Shown: in pieces, positions 6,650 to 14,443 of the stretch
How positions within the stretch are numbered: position 1 is the first letter of the stretch
Layout of the letters: each line of letters begins with the position of its first letter
Origin: Bacillota bacterium
GTDB lineage: Bacteria > Bacillota > Clostridia > Lachnospirales > Anaerotignaceae
Reading direction: 5' to 3'
Length of the DNA stretch: 16,432 nucleotides
Assembly: GCA_030526765.1 (NCBI GenBank)
Contig: JAUNCB010000002.1
Location: forward strand, 1 to 16,432
Program-made: the position numbers and the translations under genes
Notes under the pieces: generated by a model
Database searches by the model: none
What the model was told of the DNA's origin: nothing
The model's input: only the letters and a program-made list of their open reading frames with translations

Positions 6650-9010
6650 ATGAACAGAAATCAGAAGCTGGCAAAATGCTGTATCAGCATGGCGCTGTCT
6701 GCGCTGCTGCTGCTTTCGCCTGTCGGTTATTTTGGGGCAGAGCAGGTGTTTGGTGCAACGCAGTATGAAATGAAAACAGAAAAAACAGTGACCCGTGGGG
6801 TGACTTATGAAAAAAGTAGCCGCATGACCGATGCAGGGGTGCAGAATATCCATGTGATGAAGGTGGATCTGACGGAAAGTGCGCTGGAGATCCGTGAAGT
6901 AGAGTCTACAGGAGAATATGGACTGAAGGAAACGGTAAAGAAGCTGCTGCAGGATAATGGAGCAGTGGCAGGGGTAAATTCCGATTTCTTTGGCCTGAGC
7001 GGAACCCATTCCGCAGCCTTTGGCCCCATTGTGCGGGAAGGTGAGGTCATTTCTGCAGGAACCAGTCTGAATAAGACAGAAGGACAGTATGCAGCCTTCT
7101 TTGTGGATGAGGAGGGGAATCCCTTTTTCGATTATTTCACCATGACGGCGAAATTTGGCAACGAGAAAAAAATGCTGGAGCTTTCCGGTATGAATAAATT
7201 TGCCTCTCTGGTATTTCCAGCTTATCTGGATCAGAATGCCATGGCGGATACAAAAAGTCTGGATACCCGTTTTGAAAAACTGGTGAAATTTGTGGTGGAG
7301 GATGATGTGATCACCTACATATCCAGAGAGGGCGAAACGGTTTCTGTTCCTGAGGATGGCTATGTCATCGTGATGAGTGCAGAGTATTATAAAAATGCGG
7401 CAAATATGTTTGCGGTGGAGGATGCTGTGGAGCTGGACATTACCTCCTCTGTGGAGCTGGATGAAATGCAGACCTCCTTCGGCGGCGGCGGAAAGCTGCT
7501 GGTGAACGGCAGGATCACAACAGAAAACTCCATCGTTGCAAAGGGCAGACAGCCCAGAACCGCATTTGGTATTTCCAAGGATGGGAACACGGCAATCTTT
7601 ATGGTGGTGGACGGCAGAGGCGACAGCATCGGGGCAACCCATTGGGAGCTTGGTGTGCTGATGCAGGAATACGGTGCCTATGAGGCCATGCATCTGGATG
7701 GCGGCGGTTCCTCCACTATGGTGGCGCAGACCAATGAGGATCGGGAGCTGACAGTACAGAATGATGTTTCCGAGGGCTCGGAAAGAAAGGTTATCAATGC
7801 AGTCGGTATTTTTAACCATGGAGAAAAGGGTGAAATTCAGGAGCTGAAGATTCAGGCAGATATGACGCGCACACTGCCCGGAAAGGGGATCACCTTTACG
7901 GTATATGGGCTGGATGAAAACCAGAATCGTATCGAGATTCCTGCGGAATCGGTGGATATGTCGGCGATTGGCGTAGAGGGAACATGGGATGGCTATGTCT
8001 TTACCCCTGCGGCACCCGGGACATTTACTGTGACAGCAACATATAATGAGATGGGAGCCTTCCATATTGGTGCGGTTTGCGGTAAGGCGGCAAGACTTGC
8101 ACCCAGTAAGGATGAACTGAAGCTGAATATCGGGAATAAGGCAACGATAGCCATGCAGGTGATCGATGAGGATGGCTTTGCCCACTGGGCATCCACCAGC
8201 ACAACATATACAGTGGGAGATCCTTCTGTAGGCACAATGGAAAAGAATGTGTTTACGGCAAAGGAAACGGGCTCCACCAATATCCGCTGTGAAAAGGACG
8301 GTGTGGTTTCCTATATCACGGTGATCGTAGGCGATAGTGAGGCGGCAGAAAAGCCGGAAGGAACAGTATGGAAGGATCCTTTGAATCAGAAGGTGGAAAG
8401 AACTGCCGATGGTGCATATTATTTCAATGTGGCAGGCAAGATCGCTTACACAGGCAAGGAAGAAATCGAGAAAAAGGTATATGACGATACCAGAAGCAAG
8501 GTAAAATCCTATGTGGATGCCAATGCGGAGGTGGCAATTTACGGCGGGCCCAATGACATCCAGTCGGCGAAAAAGCTGGATTCCCTCAGCTGGACAGGGG
8601 AATATCGTTTCCTGAACAGAGGCGGTGTGAGCCTTGCTATGGTGACAGCAGCAAAGGGAGGCATTACCGCAACAGATCCCACCCAGTGGGGGAAATTCAC
8701 TGCAGATATTGCAGAGGCAGGGAATGATACCATTGTTCTGGTGATGGACCAGACACCCTCTGATTTTAAATCCGCAGGGGAAACCAATTACCTCAGAGCG
8801 GTTTTGAATCAGTATGTAGAGCAGGGTAAGCAGGTTTTTGTGATTTCCTGTTATGGTACGGCTTACTGGAGTTCCATTAAAGATGGGGTGCGCTATATCA
8901 ACCTGCCGAATCTCTGGGGGGCAGACGGCACCATGAATGATGATTATACCATGCTTCGCTTCCGTGTGAAGGACGGCGCTGTGACTTATGAAAATGTAGT
9001 CATTCAGTGA
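6650..9010 (+). CDS. Secreted phosphodiester glycosidase family (NAGPA domain) protein
   Basis: A 786-residue exported protein. Residues 1-36 form a Sec signal peptide (basic start, LSALLLLSP core, likely cleavage after VFGA). The NAGPA domain spans roughly 90-385, with GVNSDFF (108-114), RQPRTAFG (about 300) and HLDGGGSSTM (348-357), the signatures of N-acetylglucosamine-1-phosphodiester alpha-N-acetylglucosaminidase homologues. Residues about 390-565 look like two Ig-like beta domains (FTVTATYNEMGAF; a BIG2-like segment ending TNIRCEKDGVVSYITVIV). Residues about 580-786 form a C-terminal domain with VAIYGGPND and IVLVMDQTPSD, perhaps a remnant metallophosphoesterase-like domain without obvious metal ligands. 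No sortase motif, SLH repeats or C-terminal anchor is visible. Bacterial members are thought to act on phosphodiester-linked sugars in envelope polymers; the substrate here is unknown. Confidence 0.85.
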   Translation: MNRNQKLAKCCISMALSALLLLSPVGYFGAEQVFGATQYEMKTEKTVTRGVTYEKSSRMTDAGVQNIHVMKVDLTESALEIREVESTGEYGLKETVKKLLQDNGAVAGVNSDFFGLSGTHSAAFGPIVREGEVISAGTSLNKTEGQYAAFFVDEEGNPFFDYFTMTAKFGNEKKMLELSGMNKFASLVFPAYLDQNAMADTKSLDTRFEKLVKFVVEDDVITYISREGETVSVPEDGYVIVMSAEYYKNAANMFAVEDAVELDITSSVELDEMQTSFGGGGKLLVNGRITTENSIVAKGRQPRTAFGISKDGNTAIFMVVDGRGDSIGATHWELGVLMQEYGAYEAMHLDGGGSSTMVAQTNEDRELTVQNDVSEGSERKVINAVGIFNHGEKGEIQELKIQADMTRTLPGKGITFTVYGLDENQNRIEIPAESVDMSAIGVEGTWDGYVFTPAAPGTFTVTATYNEMGAFHIGAVCGKAARLAPSKDELKLNIGNKATIAMQVIDEDGFAHWASTSTTYTVGDPSVGTMEKNVFTAKETGSTNIRCEKDGVVSYITVIVGDSEAAEKPEGTVWKDPLNQKVERTADGAYYFNVAGKIAYTGKEEIEKKVYDDTRSKVKSYVDANAEVAIYGGPNDIQSAKKLDSLSWTGEYRFLNRGGVSLAMVTAAKGGITATDPTQWGKFTADIAEAGNDTIVLVMDQTPSDFKSAGETNYLRAVLNQYVEQGKQVFVISCYGTAYWSSIKDGVRYINLPNLWGADGTMNDDYTMLRFRVKDGAVTYENVVIQ

Positions 9011-9091
9011 TACAACCTTTCCGAAGCGGGTCTTTCGTGGACCGGGGAAGGGAAAATAAGGATATTTTAAGGTTAAAATAATCACCTTTCC

Positions 9092-9120
9092 TTGTAAAAT
9101 AGAAGAGAATAAGGTACTAT
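9092..9120 (+). promoter_or_regulatory. Candidate promoter upstream of the envelope operon
   Basis: TTGTAA (9092-9097) and TACTAT (9115-9120) are spaced by 17 bases, each a 4-of-6 match to consensus. If real, transcription starts inside the left arm of the following terminator stem and gives a leader of about 80 bases. The call is weak. Confidence 0.35.
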
Positions 9121-9173
9121 ATATGATGGGTTATGATGTGCATTTGCATGACAGCCCATCATATTTCTTTTTG
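9121..9173 (+). terminator. Terminator-like hairpin between the NAGPA gene and the envelope operon
   Basis: ATATGATGGG (9121-9130) pairs perfectly with CCCATCATAT (9155-9164), followed by TTTCTTTTT (9165-9173). The 24-base loop contains a smaller TGCA/TGCA pairing. It probably ends the NAGPA transcript, 110 bases after its stop. Those 110 bases also hold an imperfect GC-rich hairpin (about 9016-9051), and I see no gene in them. Confidence 0.75.
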
Positions 9174-9198
9174 TACAAAAAATTTTCAGAATAGATGC

Positions 9199-9203
9199 AG
9201 GTG
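9199..9203 (+). promoter_or_regulatory. Ribosome binding site that sets the flippase-ligase start at 9210
   Basis: AGGTG lies 6 bases before ATG 9210. The in-frame ATG at 9195 has no purine-rich site upstream, so the protein most likely starts MSDKGKQ rather than five residues earlier. Confidence 0.55.
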
Positions 9204-9209
9204 TTGAAT

Positions 9210-12200
9210 ATGTCAGATAAAGGAAAGCAGGCGGTCAGAACCGTCAGCTATATGATGATGATTACCCTTTTCGGGAAGGTGCTGGGGCTGGTGCGGGATC
9301 AGTTCCTGGCAGCGAAATACGGCTATAGTACGGAGGGGGCGGCTTTTTATATTGCCAGCCAGATTCCCCGTACCTTTTTTGATGTGGTTTTTGCTTCGGC
9401 GATTTCCGCCAGCTTCATTCCCATCTTTGTGGAATATCTGGAGAAGCACGGGAAAGAGAAGGCCTATGAACTGGCAAACCGTTTTATCACCCTGATCTCT
9501 ACGGCGACCATTGTGATCATGCTGGGGTGTATCCTGTTTGCAGAGCCGCTGGCATGGCTGTTTGCGCCGGGTTATGAGGTGGAAACCATCGAGCTGGCAG
9601 TTCCTCTGCTGCAGATGCTTTTTCCGACGATGCTCTTTACGGCTGTGGCCTTTTCCTTTGTAGGTATCCTGCAGTCGCTGGATGAATTCAATATTCCTGC
9701 GGCTCTGAGCGTGGTTTCCAATGGGATTCTGATTTTTTATTATATTTTTCTGAATGAGCGATTTGGGGTTTATGGTCTGACCATTGCTTTTCTGATCGGC
9801 TGGGCGATGCAGGCGATCATTCAGATTCCTTCTCTGCATAAAAAGGGGTATCATTACAGACCGGATTTTCGTTTTAAAGATGAGGGGCTGAAGAAGATCG
9901 GCAAACTGATGCTGCCGGTGATGGTGGCAACCTGGATCCAGCCCATCAACTATATGATCAATGCCAGATTTGCCTCTCAGCTTTCCAATGGGGAACTGGG
10001 TGTGACCTCTCTGGGCTATGCAAATAATCTCTATACCATCATTGTCGGGGTATTTGTTCTTGCCATTGCCAATATGGTATTTCCCAAGTTCTCCCGTATG
10101 ACGGATGATAAAAAGGAATTCGGACTGGCAGTGCGGGGGACGCTGAAGGCAATGCTCTTTCTTCTGATTCCCATGACAGTGGGGCTGATGGTTCTGGCGG
10201 AGCCTGTGGTAACGCTGATTTATAAAAGAGGCGCCTTTGACCTGCTGGCGACGGAGCTGACATCCACAGCATTGTTCTTCTTTGCTTTGGGGATGGCGGG
10301 CTATGGTGTGCAGAATATCCTCAGCCGTGCCTTTTATGCCAATCAGGATGGGAAAACCCCTTTCTATTCCGGGATGGTTTCCATCGGCATCAACGGGCTG
10401 CTTTGCTGGCTGCTGCTGAAGCCCATGGGCATTGGCGGTCTGGCACTGGCGGCGGCGGTATCCTCTGTGGCAGCGGCAGTGGTGCTGCTGATTCCTGCAG
10501 TGAAGCAATATCCGGATATTCTGGATAAAACCTTTGTGGCGCAGCTTTGCAAAATGCTTCTGGCGGCAGTGGGGATGCTGGTGCTGGTGCAGACGGGCAA
10601 GGTTCTGGTGGCACAGCTTCTAGGCGGTACACTGGGGCTGCTGATTCAGATCTGCCTCTGCGGTGCGGTAGGCGTGGTGTCCTACATGGCATTTGCGAAG
10701 TTTCTTAAAATCGAAGAAAGCGATTTTGTGTTTGATATCATAAATAAATTCCGTAACAGAGGAAGCGGCGGAGCTGCAGAAACGGCGGCAGCGCCTGTAA
10801 AAAAGAAAAGAAAACGGAGAACCTATTCTATGATCGAAAAGATGTCCTTTTATATTGAAGACAGCTTCTGCTTCCGACTGGTGGAGCGGATCTGGAATAT
10901 TATAGCGGTGCTTTGGACGGAAAGCATAGTCGGAACAGGAGTGGCAAAGATATGCACCTGTGTTTCCAATGCCGTTGAAGAGAGTGCCATTCTGGGCTTC
11001 CTGCGTTCCGACTGGGACAGAAAGCTGGTGGCGCAGCAGGGTGTCATCCCTCGCTTCTGGCGCAATCTGACTCTTTGGAGCGGTATGGCGGTACGCAGAC
11101 GGCGCAATGCCTTTGCGGCAGCTATGGGAGAAAGCTTTCTTCTGCGGCTCTTTAATCAGAATTTTCTGATTCTGTGTCTGGCAGCAATCGCAGCGGCAAT
11201 TCCTGTGCTGCCGACGATGCTTCTGGCGGTACTGGTGCTGGGAACCTTCCTGCTGTATTTCGTACAGCTTTTCCTTGGCAGAGTAAAGGCGCAGAAAACC
11301 ACAATGGTAAGTGTTCTGCTGGGCTGCTTTGCGGTTTGTATCGTCTATGCAGGTACGACCAGCTATGCATTCCCTACGGCACTGCTTTCCATGGGACTTT
11401 TTCTGATTCTGATGGCAGTGTTCTTTGTGGCGAAGGATGCCATTGATACAGAAGAAAAACTGGATTTTGTTCTGTGGGTCATGGTAAGCATGGGGGCGCT
11501 GATCGGGCTGTACGCAGTGTATCAGTATATTGTCGGCGTGGAAATGGATGCTGCTTGGGTAGATGCCAACAGCTTTGATATTACAACCAGAGCCTATGCG
11601 ACCTTCACGAATCCCAATGTGCTGGGGGAATATCTCATTCTTGTGGGATCCCTTGCGGCGGGGCTGATGTGGAAGATGCGTAATTGGGTAGGAAAAATAT
11701 ATTATACAGGCTGTTTTGGGATGATCTGTCTGGGGCTGGCGGCGACCGGCTCCCGTGGTGCGATGCTGGGACTGCTGTTTTCTGCAGGGCTGTTTGTGCT
11801 GTTTGCAGAAAAACGGCTCATTCCTCTGGGGATCGTGGTGCTGATGATGCTTCCTTTTATCCTGCCTGCAAGCCTGTGGGCGAGACTGGCAAGCTCCATC
11901 ACCATGAGCGATTCCTCCTCCCTGTATCGTATGTCCATCTACAGTGCATCCTTTGATATGATCGGTCACTACTGGCAGACAGGGATCGGGATCGGCGCAT
12001 TCAGTCAGCTTTATCCGCTGTTTTCTCTGGAGGCGGCAAATGCGTATCATGCCCATAACCTGTTCCTGCAGGAGTTTATTGAACTGGGGATCGTAGGCTT
12101 CAGTATCCTTGTGCTGCTGGTGCTGTTCTTCTTCCAGAAGCTGTACAGTGCCATGGCAGTGGTGCCGAAGCGGTTCCGTTTCCTGTTAGGGGCGGTGTTC

Positions 12201-12356
12201 GGCGGCTTTGGCGGTTTGCTGTTACAGGGACTGACAGACCATCTGTGGTTTGATTATAAAATGGTGCTGTTTTTCTGGTGCTTCATTGGGCTTGGTATGG
12301 CTGCGGTGCGGGTCGGCAGAAAAATGGGCGATAGAGAAAAGGAGGAAGGAAGATAA
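9210..12356 (+). CDS. MurJ/MviN-family flippase fused to an O-antigen ligase (Wzy_C/WaaL-like) domain
   Basis: One uninterrupted frame of 1048 residues. Residues 1 to about 513 are a MOP-superfamily lipid flippase closest to MurJ: FGKVLGLVRDQFLAAKYG, the IPRTFFDVVFASAISASFIPIF region, YANNLYTIIVGVFVLAIANMVFPKFSR, and about 14 membrane helices. A soluble linker (about 514-540) with KKKRKRR at 531-537 follows. Residues 541-1048 begin with an amphipathic part, then about ten or more helices with TFTNPNVLGEY (798-808), TGSRGAMLG (846-854), and AHNLFLQEFIELGIVG, which fits the WaaL motif HNX9GXXG (His949, Asn950, Gly960, Gly963). The first half would flip a lipid-linked glycan and the second would polymerise it or ligate it to an acceptor outside. 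Normal MurJ is about 500-530 residues. It opens a tight operon with glycosyltransferase and csaB genes. Confidence 0.85.
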   Translation: MSDKGKQAVRTVSYMMMITLFGKVLGLVRDQFLAAKYGYSTEGAAFYIASQIPRTFFDVVFASAISASFIPIFVEYLEKHGKEKAYELANRFITLISTATIVIMLGCILFAEPLAWLFAPGYEVETIELAVPLLQMLFPTMLFTAVAFSFVGILQSLDEFNIPAALSVVSNGILIFYYIFLNERFGVYGLTIAFLIGWAMQAIIQIPSLHKKGYHYRPDFRFKDEGLKKIGKLMLPVMVATWIQPINYMINARFASQLSNGELGVTSLGYANNLYTIIVGVFVLAIANMVFPKFSRMTDDKKEFGLAVRGTLKAMLFLLIPMTVGLMVLAEPVVTLIYKRGAFDLLATELTSTALFFFALGMAGYGVQNILSRAFYANQDGKTPFYSGMVSIGINGLLCWLLLKPMGIGGLALAAAVSSVAAAVVLLIPAVKQYPDILDKTFVAQLCKMLLAAVGMLVLVQTGKVLVAQLLGGTLGLLIQICLCGAVGVVSYMAFAKFLKIEESDFVFDIINKFRNRGSGGAAETAAAPVKKKRKRRTYSMIEKMSFYIEDSFCFRLVERIWNIIAVLWTESIVGTGVAKICTCVSNAVEESAILGFLRSDWDRKLVAQQGVIPRFWRNLTLWSGMAVRRRRNAFAAAMGESFLLRLFNQNFLILCLAAIAAAIPVLPTMLLAVLVLGTFLLYFVQLFLGRVKAQKTTMVSVLLGCFAVCIVYAGTTSYAFPTALLSMGLFLILMAVFFVAKDAIDTEEKLDFVLWVMVSMGALIGLYAVYQYIVGVEMDAAWVDANSFDITTRAYATFTNPNVLGEYLILVGSLAAGLMWKMRNWVGKIYYTGCFGMICLGLAATGSRGAMLGLLFSAGLFVLFAEKRLIPLGIVVLMMLPFILPASLWARLASSITMSDSSSLYRMSIYSASFDMIGHYWQTGIGIGAFSQLYPLFSLEAANAYHAHNLFLQEFIELGIVGFSILVLLVLFFFQKLYSAMAVVPKRFRFLLGAVFGGFGGLLLQGLTDHLWFDYKMVLFFWCFIGLGMAAVRVGRKMGDREKEEGR
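10816..10832 (+). promoter_or_regulatory. Possible internal translation start for the ligase domain alone
   Basis: GGAGA (10816-10820) precedes the in-frame codon ATG 10830 (Met541) by 9 bases, exactly at the linker-ligase boundary. Initiation here would make a separate 508-residue ligase-like protein in addition to the fusion. The site lies in an A-rich stretch coding for the basic linker, so chance occurrence is possible. Confidence 0.3.
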
Positions 12357-13465
12357 TGGATCGGAAAAAGAAAGTCCTCCATGTTCTGACAGATCGAAAT
12401 ATTGGCGGCGCAGGACGCTGGCTGCTGTATTATCTGAAATATCATGACAGAGAAAAATTTGAGGTGAAGGCAGTGCTCCCCCATGACAGCGCACTGGTGG
12501 AGGCGGTGCAGGCATTGCATGTGCCCGTGATCCCTATGGCGGAGATGGAGGATCGTTCCTTTGATAAAAAAGCAGTGGGTGCGCTGGTGAAATTATTTCG
12601 GCAGGAAAAGCCCGATATCGTGCATACCCACGCAAGCATGACAGCAAGACTGGCGGCAAGACTGGCAAGAGTGCCCTCTATTTTTCATACAAAGCATTGT
12701 ATGGAAGGGGCACCGGGGCTTCTGCCCAAGAAGCTTCTGCGTCGGGAGGTAAATGCTGCCTTCAGCGATAAGATCATTGCGGTAAGCCGCTCTGTGCGCA
12801 GAAGCATGGTGAAGGCAGGTACCCATCCCGAACAGATCGCTGTGGTTTATAATGGCATTGAACCCATTCCTGTTCCTTCGGCGGAGGAAAAGGCAGCGCT
12901 GCTGGCATCCTTTGGCGGCAAGGCAGGAGAAAAGGCTGTGGGTATGGTGGCAAGGCTGGAGGAGGTCAAGGACCATGAAACCTTCCTTCTGGCGGCGCAG
13001 AATGTACTGGAAAAACGGCGGGATGTGCGGTTCTATATCGTTGGGGACGGCAGCCTGCGGGATGAACTGAAACGAAGAGTGTATGAGCTGGGGATCAGCG
13101 AAAATGTGACCTTTACGGGATTTGTGAAGGATGTGGAAAAAATTGAGGCGGCACTGGATATTGCTGTGATCACATCCAAAGCAGAGGCACTGTGCCTTTC
13201 CATCATTGAAAGCATGATCGTTGGGATCCCTGCGGTAGGAACAGACAGCGGCGGTGTTGCGGAGGTGATCCAGCACGGAGAAAACGGCTTTCTGGTCTCC
13301 GTTGGTGACAGCGATGGGCTGGCGGAACGGATCGAAGAGCTGCTGGCGGATGATGCAAAACGCAGAGAATTTGGTGCCAACGGGAAAAAACGGGCGGAAA
13401 GCATGTTTCTGGCGGATAAGATGACAAAACGGATCGAAAAACTCTATCTGGAGGCAGGAAAATGA
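12356..13465 (+). CDS. Glycosyltransferase family 4 (GT-B fold)
   Basis: A 369-residue cytoplasmic, membrane-associated retaining glycosyltransferase. The N-terminal half has VLHVLTDRNIGGAGRWLLYYL, the acceptor-side nucleotide-sugar loop of GT4 enzymes, then PDIVHTHASMTARLAAR and DKIIAVSRSVR. The C-terminal half has VVYNGIEP, VGMVARLEEVKDHETFLLAA, FYIVGDGSLRDELK, and the donor-binding E-X7-E signature as Glu277 to Glu285 (EALCLSIIE), followed by GIPAVGTDSGGVAEVI. Length is normal. Its ATG overlaps the TAA of the flippase-ligase gene (TAATG), with AAGGAGGAAGG just upstream inside that gene, so the two are translationally coupled. It probably adds a sugar to the lipid-linked wall polymer; donor and acceptor cannot be inferred. 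Confidence 0.93.
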   Translation: MDRKKKVLHVLTDRNIGGAGRWLLYYLKYHDREKFEVKAVLPHDSALVEAVQALHVPVIPMAEMEDRSFDKKAVGALVKLFRQEKPDIVHTHASMTARLAARLARVPSIFHTKHCMEGAPGLLPKKLLRREVNAAFSDKIIAVSRSVRRSMVKAGTHPEQIAVVYNGIEPIPVPSAEEKAALLASFGGKAGEKAVGMVARLEEVKDHETFLLAAQNVLEKRRDVRFYIVGDGSLRDELKRRVYELGISENVTFTGFVKDVEKIEAALDIAVITSKAEALCLSIIESMIVGIPAVGTDSGGVAEVIQHGENGFLVSVGDSDGLAERIEELLADDAKRREFGANGKKRAESMFLADKMTKRIEKLYLEAGK

Positions 13466-13950
13466 AAAACAGAAAATTATTCGGTGTATTCAACATCGTA
13501 GATATGATATTGATTCTGGCTGTGATCGCAGTAGGAGCAGTGGGGGCAATGCTGTTTCTGGGCGGCGGAAGCAGTGCGGAAACAACAACGGCGGCAAAAA
13601 ACTATTCCTATGTGGTGATGGGGCAGGAGGTGCTGGAGGAAACGGCGGATTTTCCTGTGGTTGGCGGCAATGCCTTTAACAGTTCTACCTCGGTTTATCT
13701 GGGAACAGTGAAGGAAGTGGCAACAGAGCCCTTTACAGAAACGGTTTATGATAAGGAAACAGGAAAATTCCATAAGCTGCCTGTGGAAGGCTACTGCAAT
13801 ATTTATGTGACGATCGAAGGCCCCGGTACGGAAACGGAACGGGATATTACAGTAAACGGGACAACGGTAAAAACAGGTATGGAGCTGAATGTAAAAGGCA
13901 AGGGCTATGCCTTCAAGGGCATCGTTGTGGAAGTAAGGGATGGTGAGTGA
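13462..13950 (+). CDS. DUF4330-family single-pass membrane protein (first of a tandem pair)
   Basis: A 162-residue protein with a short cytoplasmic start (MKNRKLFGVFNIVD), one membrane helix at about residues 12-33, and an extracytoplasmic beta-rich domain (VSLGTV-like strands such as SVYLGTVKEVA, CNIYVTIEG, ELNVKGKGYAFKGIVVEV). The NIVDMILIL start plus this domain is the DUF4330 pattern, whose function is not known. Its ATG overlaps the stop of the glycosyltransferase gene (ATGA), with GGAGG (13450-13454) seven bases upstream. The position between envelope glycosyltransferases suggests an accessory or scaffolding role outside the membrane in the polymer pathway. This is inferred only from context. 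Confidence 0.72.
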   Translation: MKNRKLFGVFNIVDMILILAVIAVGAVGAMLFLGGGSSAETTTAAKNYSYVVMGQEVLEETADFPVVGGNAFNSSTSVYLGTVKEVATEPFTETVYDKETGKFHKLPVEGYCNIYVTIEGPGTETERDITVNGTTVKTGMELNVKGKGYAFKGIVVEVRDGE

Positions 13951-13951
13951 T

Positions 13952-14428
13952 ATGGCAAAGAGAAGACCGAATATTGTGGATATACTCATCATTGTGGTGA
14001 TCCTTGCGGCAGCAGCACTGGCGGTGTATAAATTTGGTGTGGTAAACAAAAACGAGGCTGCGGGTGTAGCAGAGGCGGCGGAAACAAGAACCGTTACGGC
14101 ATTTATTGATGAGGTGCGTATGCCTACGGTAAATGCACTGCATGAAGGAGATCAGATCTTCGATGAAAAAACAGGTGCCTGCATTGGCGTTATCAAGTTG
14201 GTGAGCCATGCGCCCTATATGAAAAGTGTGATCGTGGCAGACGGCAGTGTGAAACAGGTGGAATATCCGGATTATTACAGCGTTACACTGACCATTGAAA
14301 GCCCTGTGATCGAAAAAGAAGAAGGCTATTTTGCGGATGGCGTTGTGGAATTGAAGGCGAATTCCGAAATGAATACCTTTACAAAATACGGAAAGCCTGT
14401 GATCAAAGTGACAAGCATCAGCCGGTAA
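13952..14428 (+). CDS. DUF4330-family single-pass membrane protein (second of a tandem pair)
   Basis: A 158-residue paralogue of the preceding protein: MAKRRPNIVDILIIVVILAA start, one membrane helix at about 10-28, then an extracytoplasmic beta domain (TAFIDEVRMPTVNALHEGDQIFD, TGACIGVIKLVSH, YYSVTLTIESPV, KYGKPVIKVTSI). The two share the NIVD-helix start and domain plan but differ strongly in sequence, so the duplication is old or they form a heteromeric pair. ATG 13952 was chosen over 13940 because a GGTGAG site lies 5 bases upstream and the protein then opens like other family members. At 13940 the purine run abuts the ATG. Its start lies one base after the previous stop. Function is unknown. 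Confidence 0.7.
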   Translation: MAKRRPNIVDILIIVVILAAAALAVYKFGVVNKNEAAGVAEAAETRTVTAFIDEVRMPTVNALHEGDQIFDEKTGACIGVIKLVSHAPYMKSVIVADGSVKQVEYPDYYSVTLTIESPVIEKEEGYFADGVVELKANSEMNTFTKYGKPVIKVTSISR

Positions 14429-14443
14429 GGAGGAGGTCGGAAT

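Noticed and set aside
6509..9085. Very long - strand open frame (858 codons) opposite the NAGPA gene
   Set aside because: It mirrors the + strand gene, is rich in His, Cys and Ile in a way typical of a reverse-complement shadow, and has no recognisable domain.
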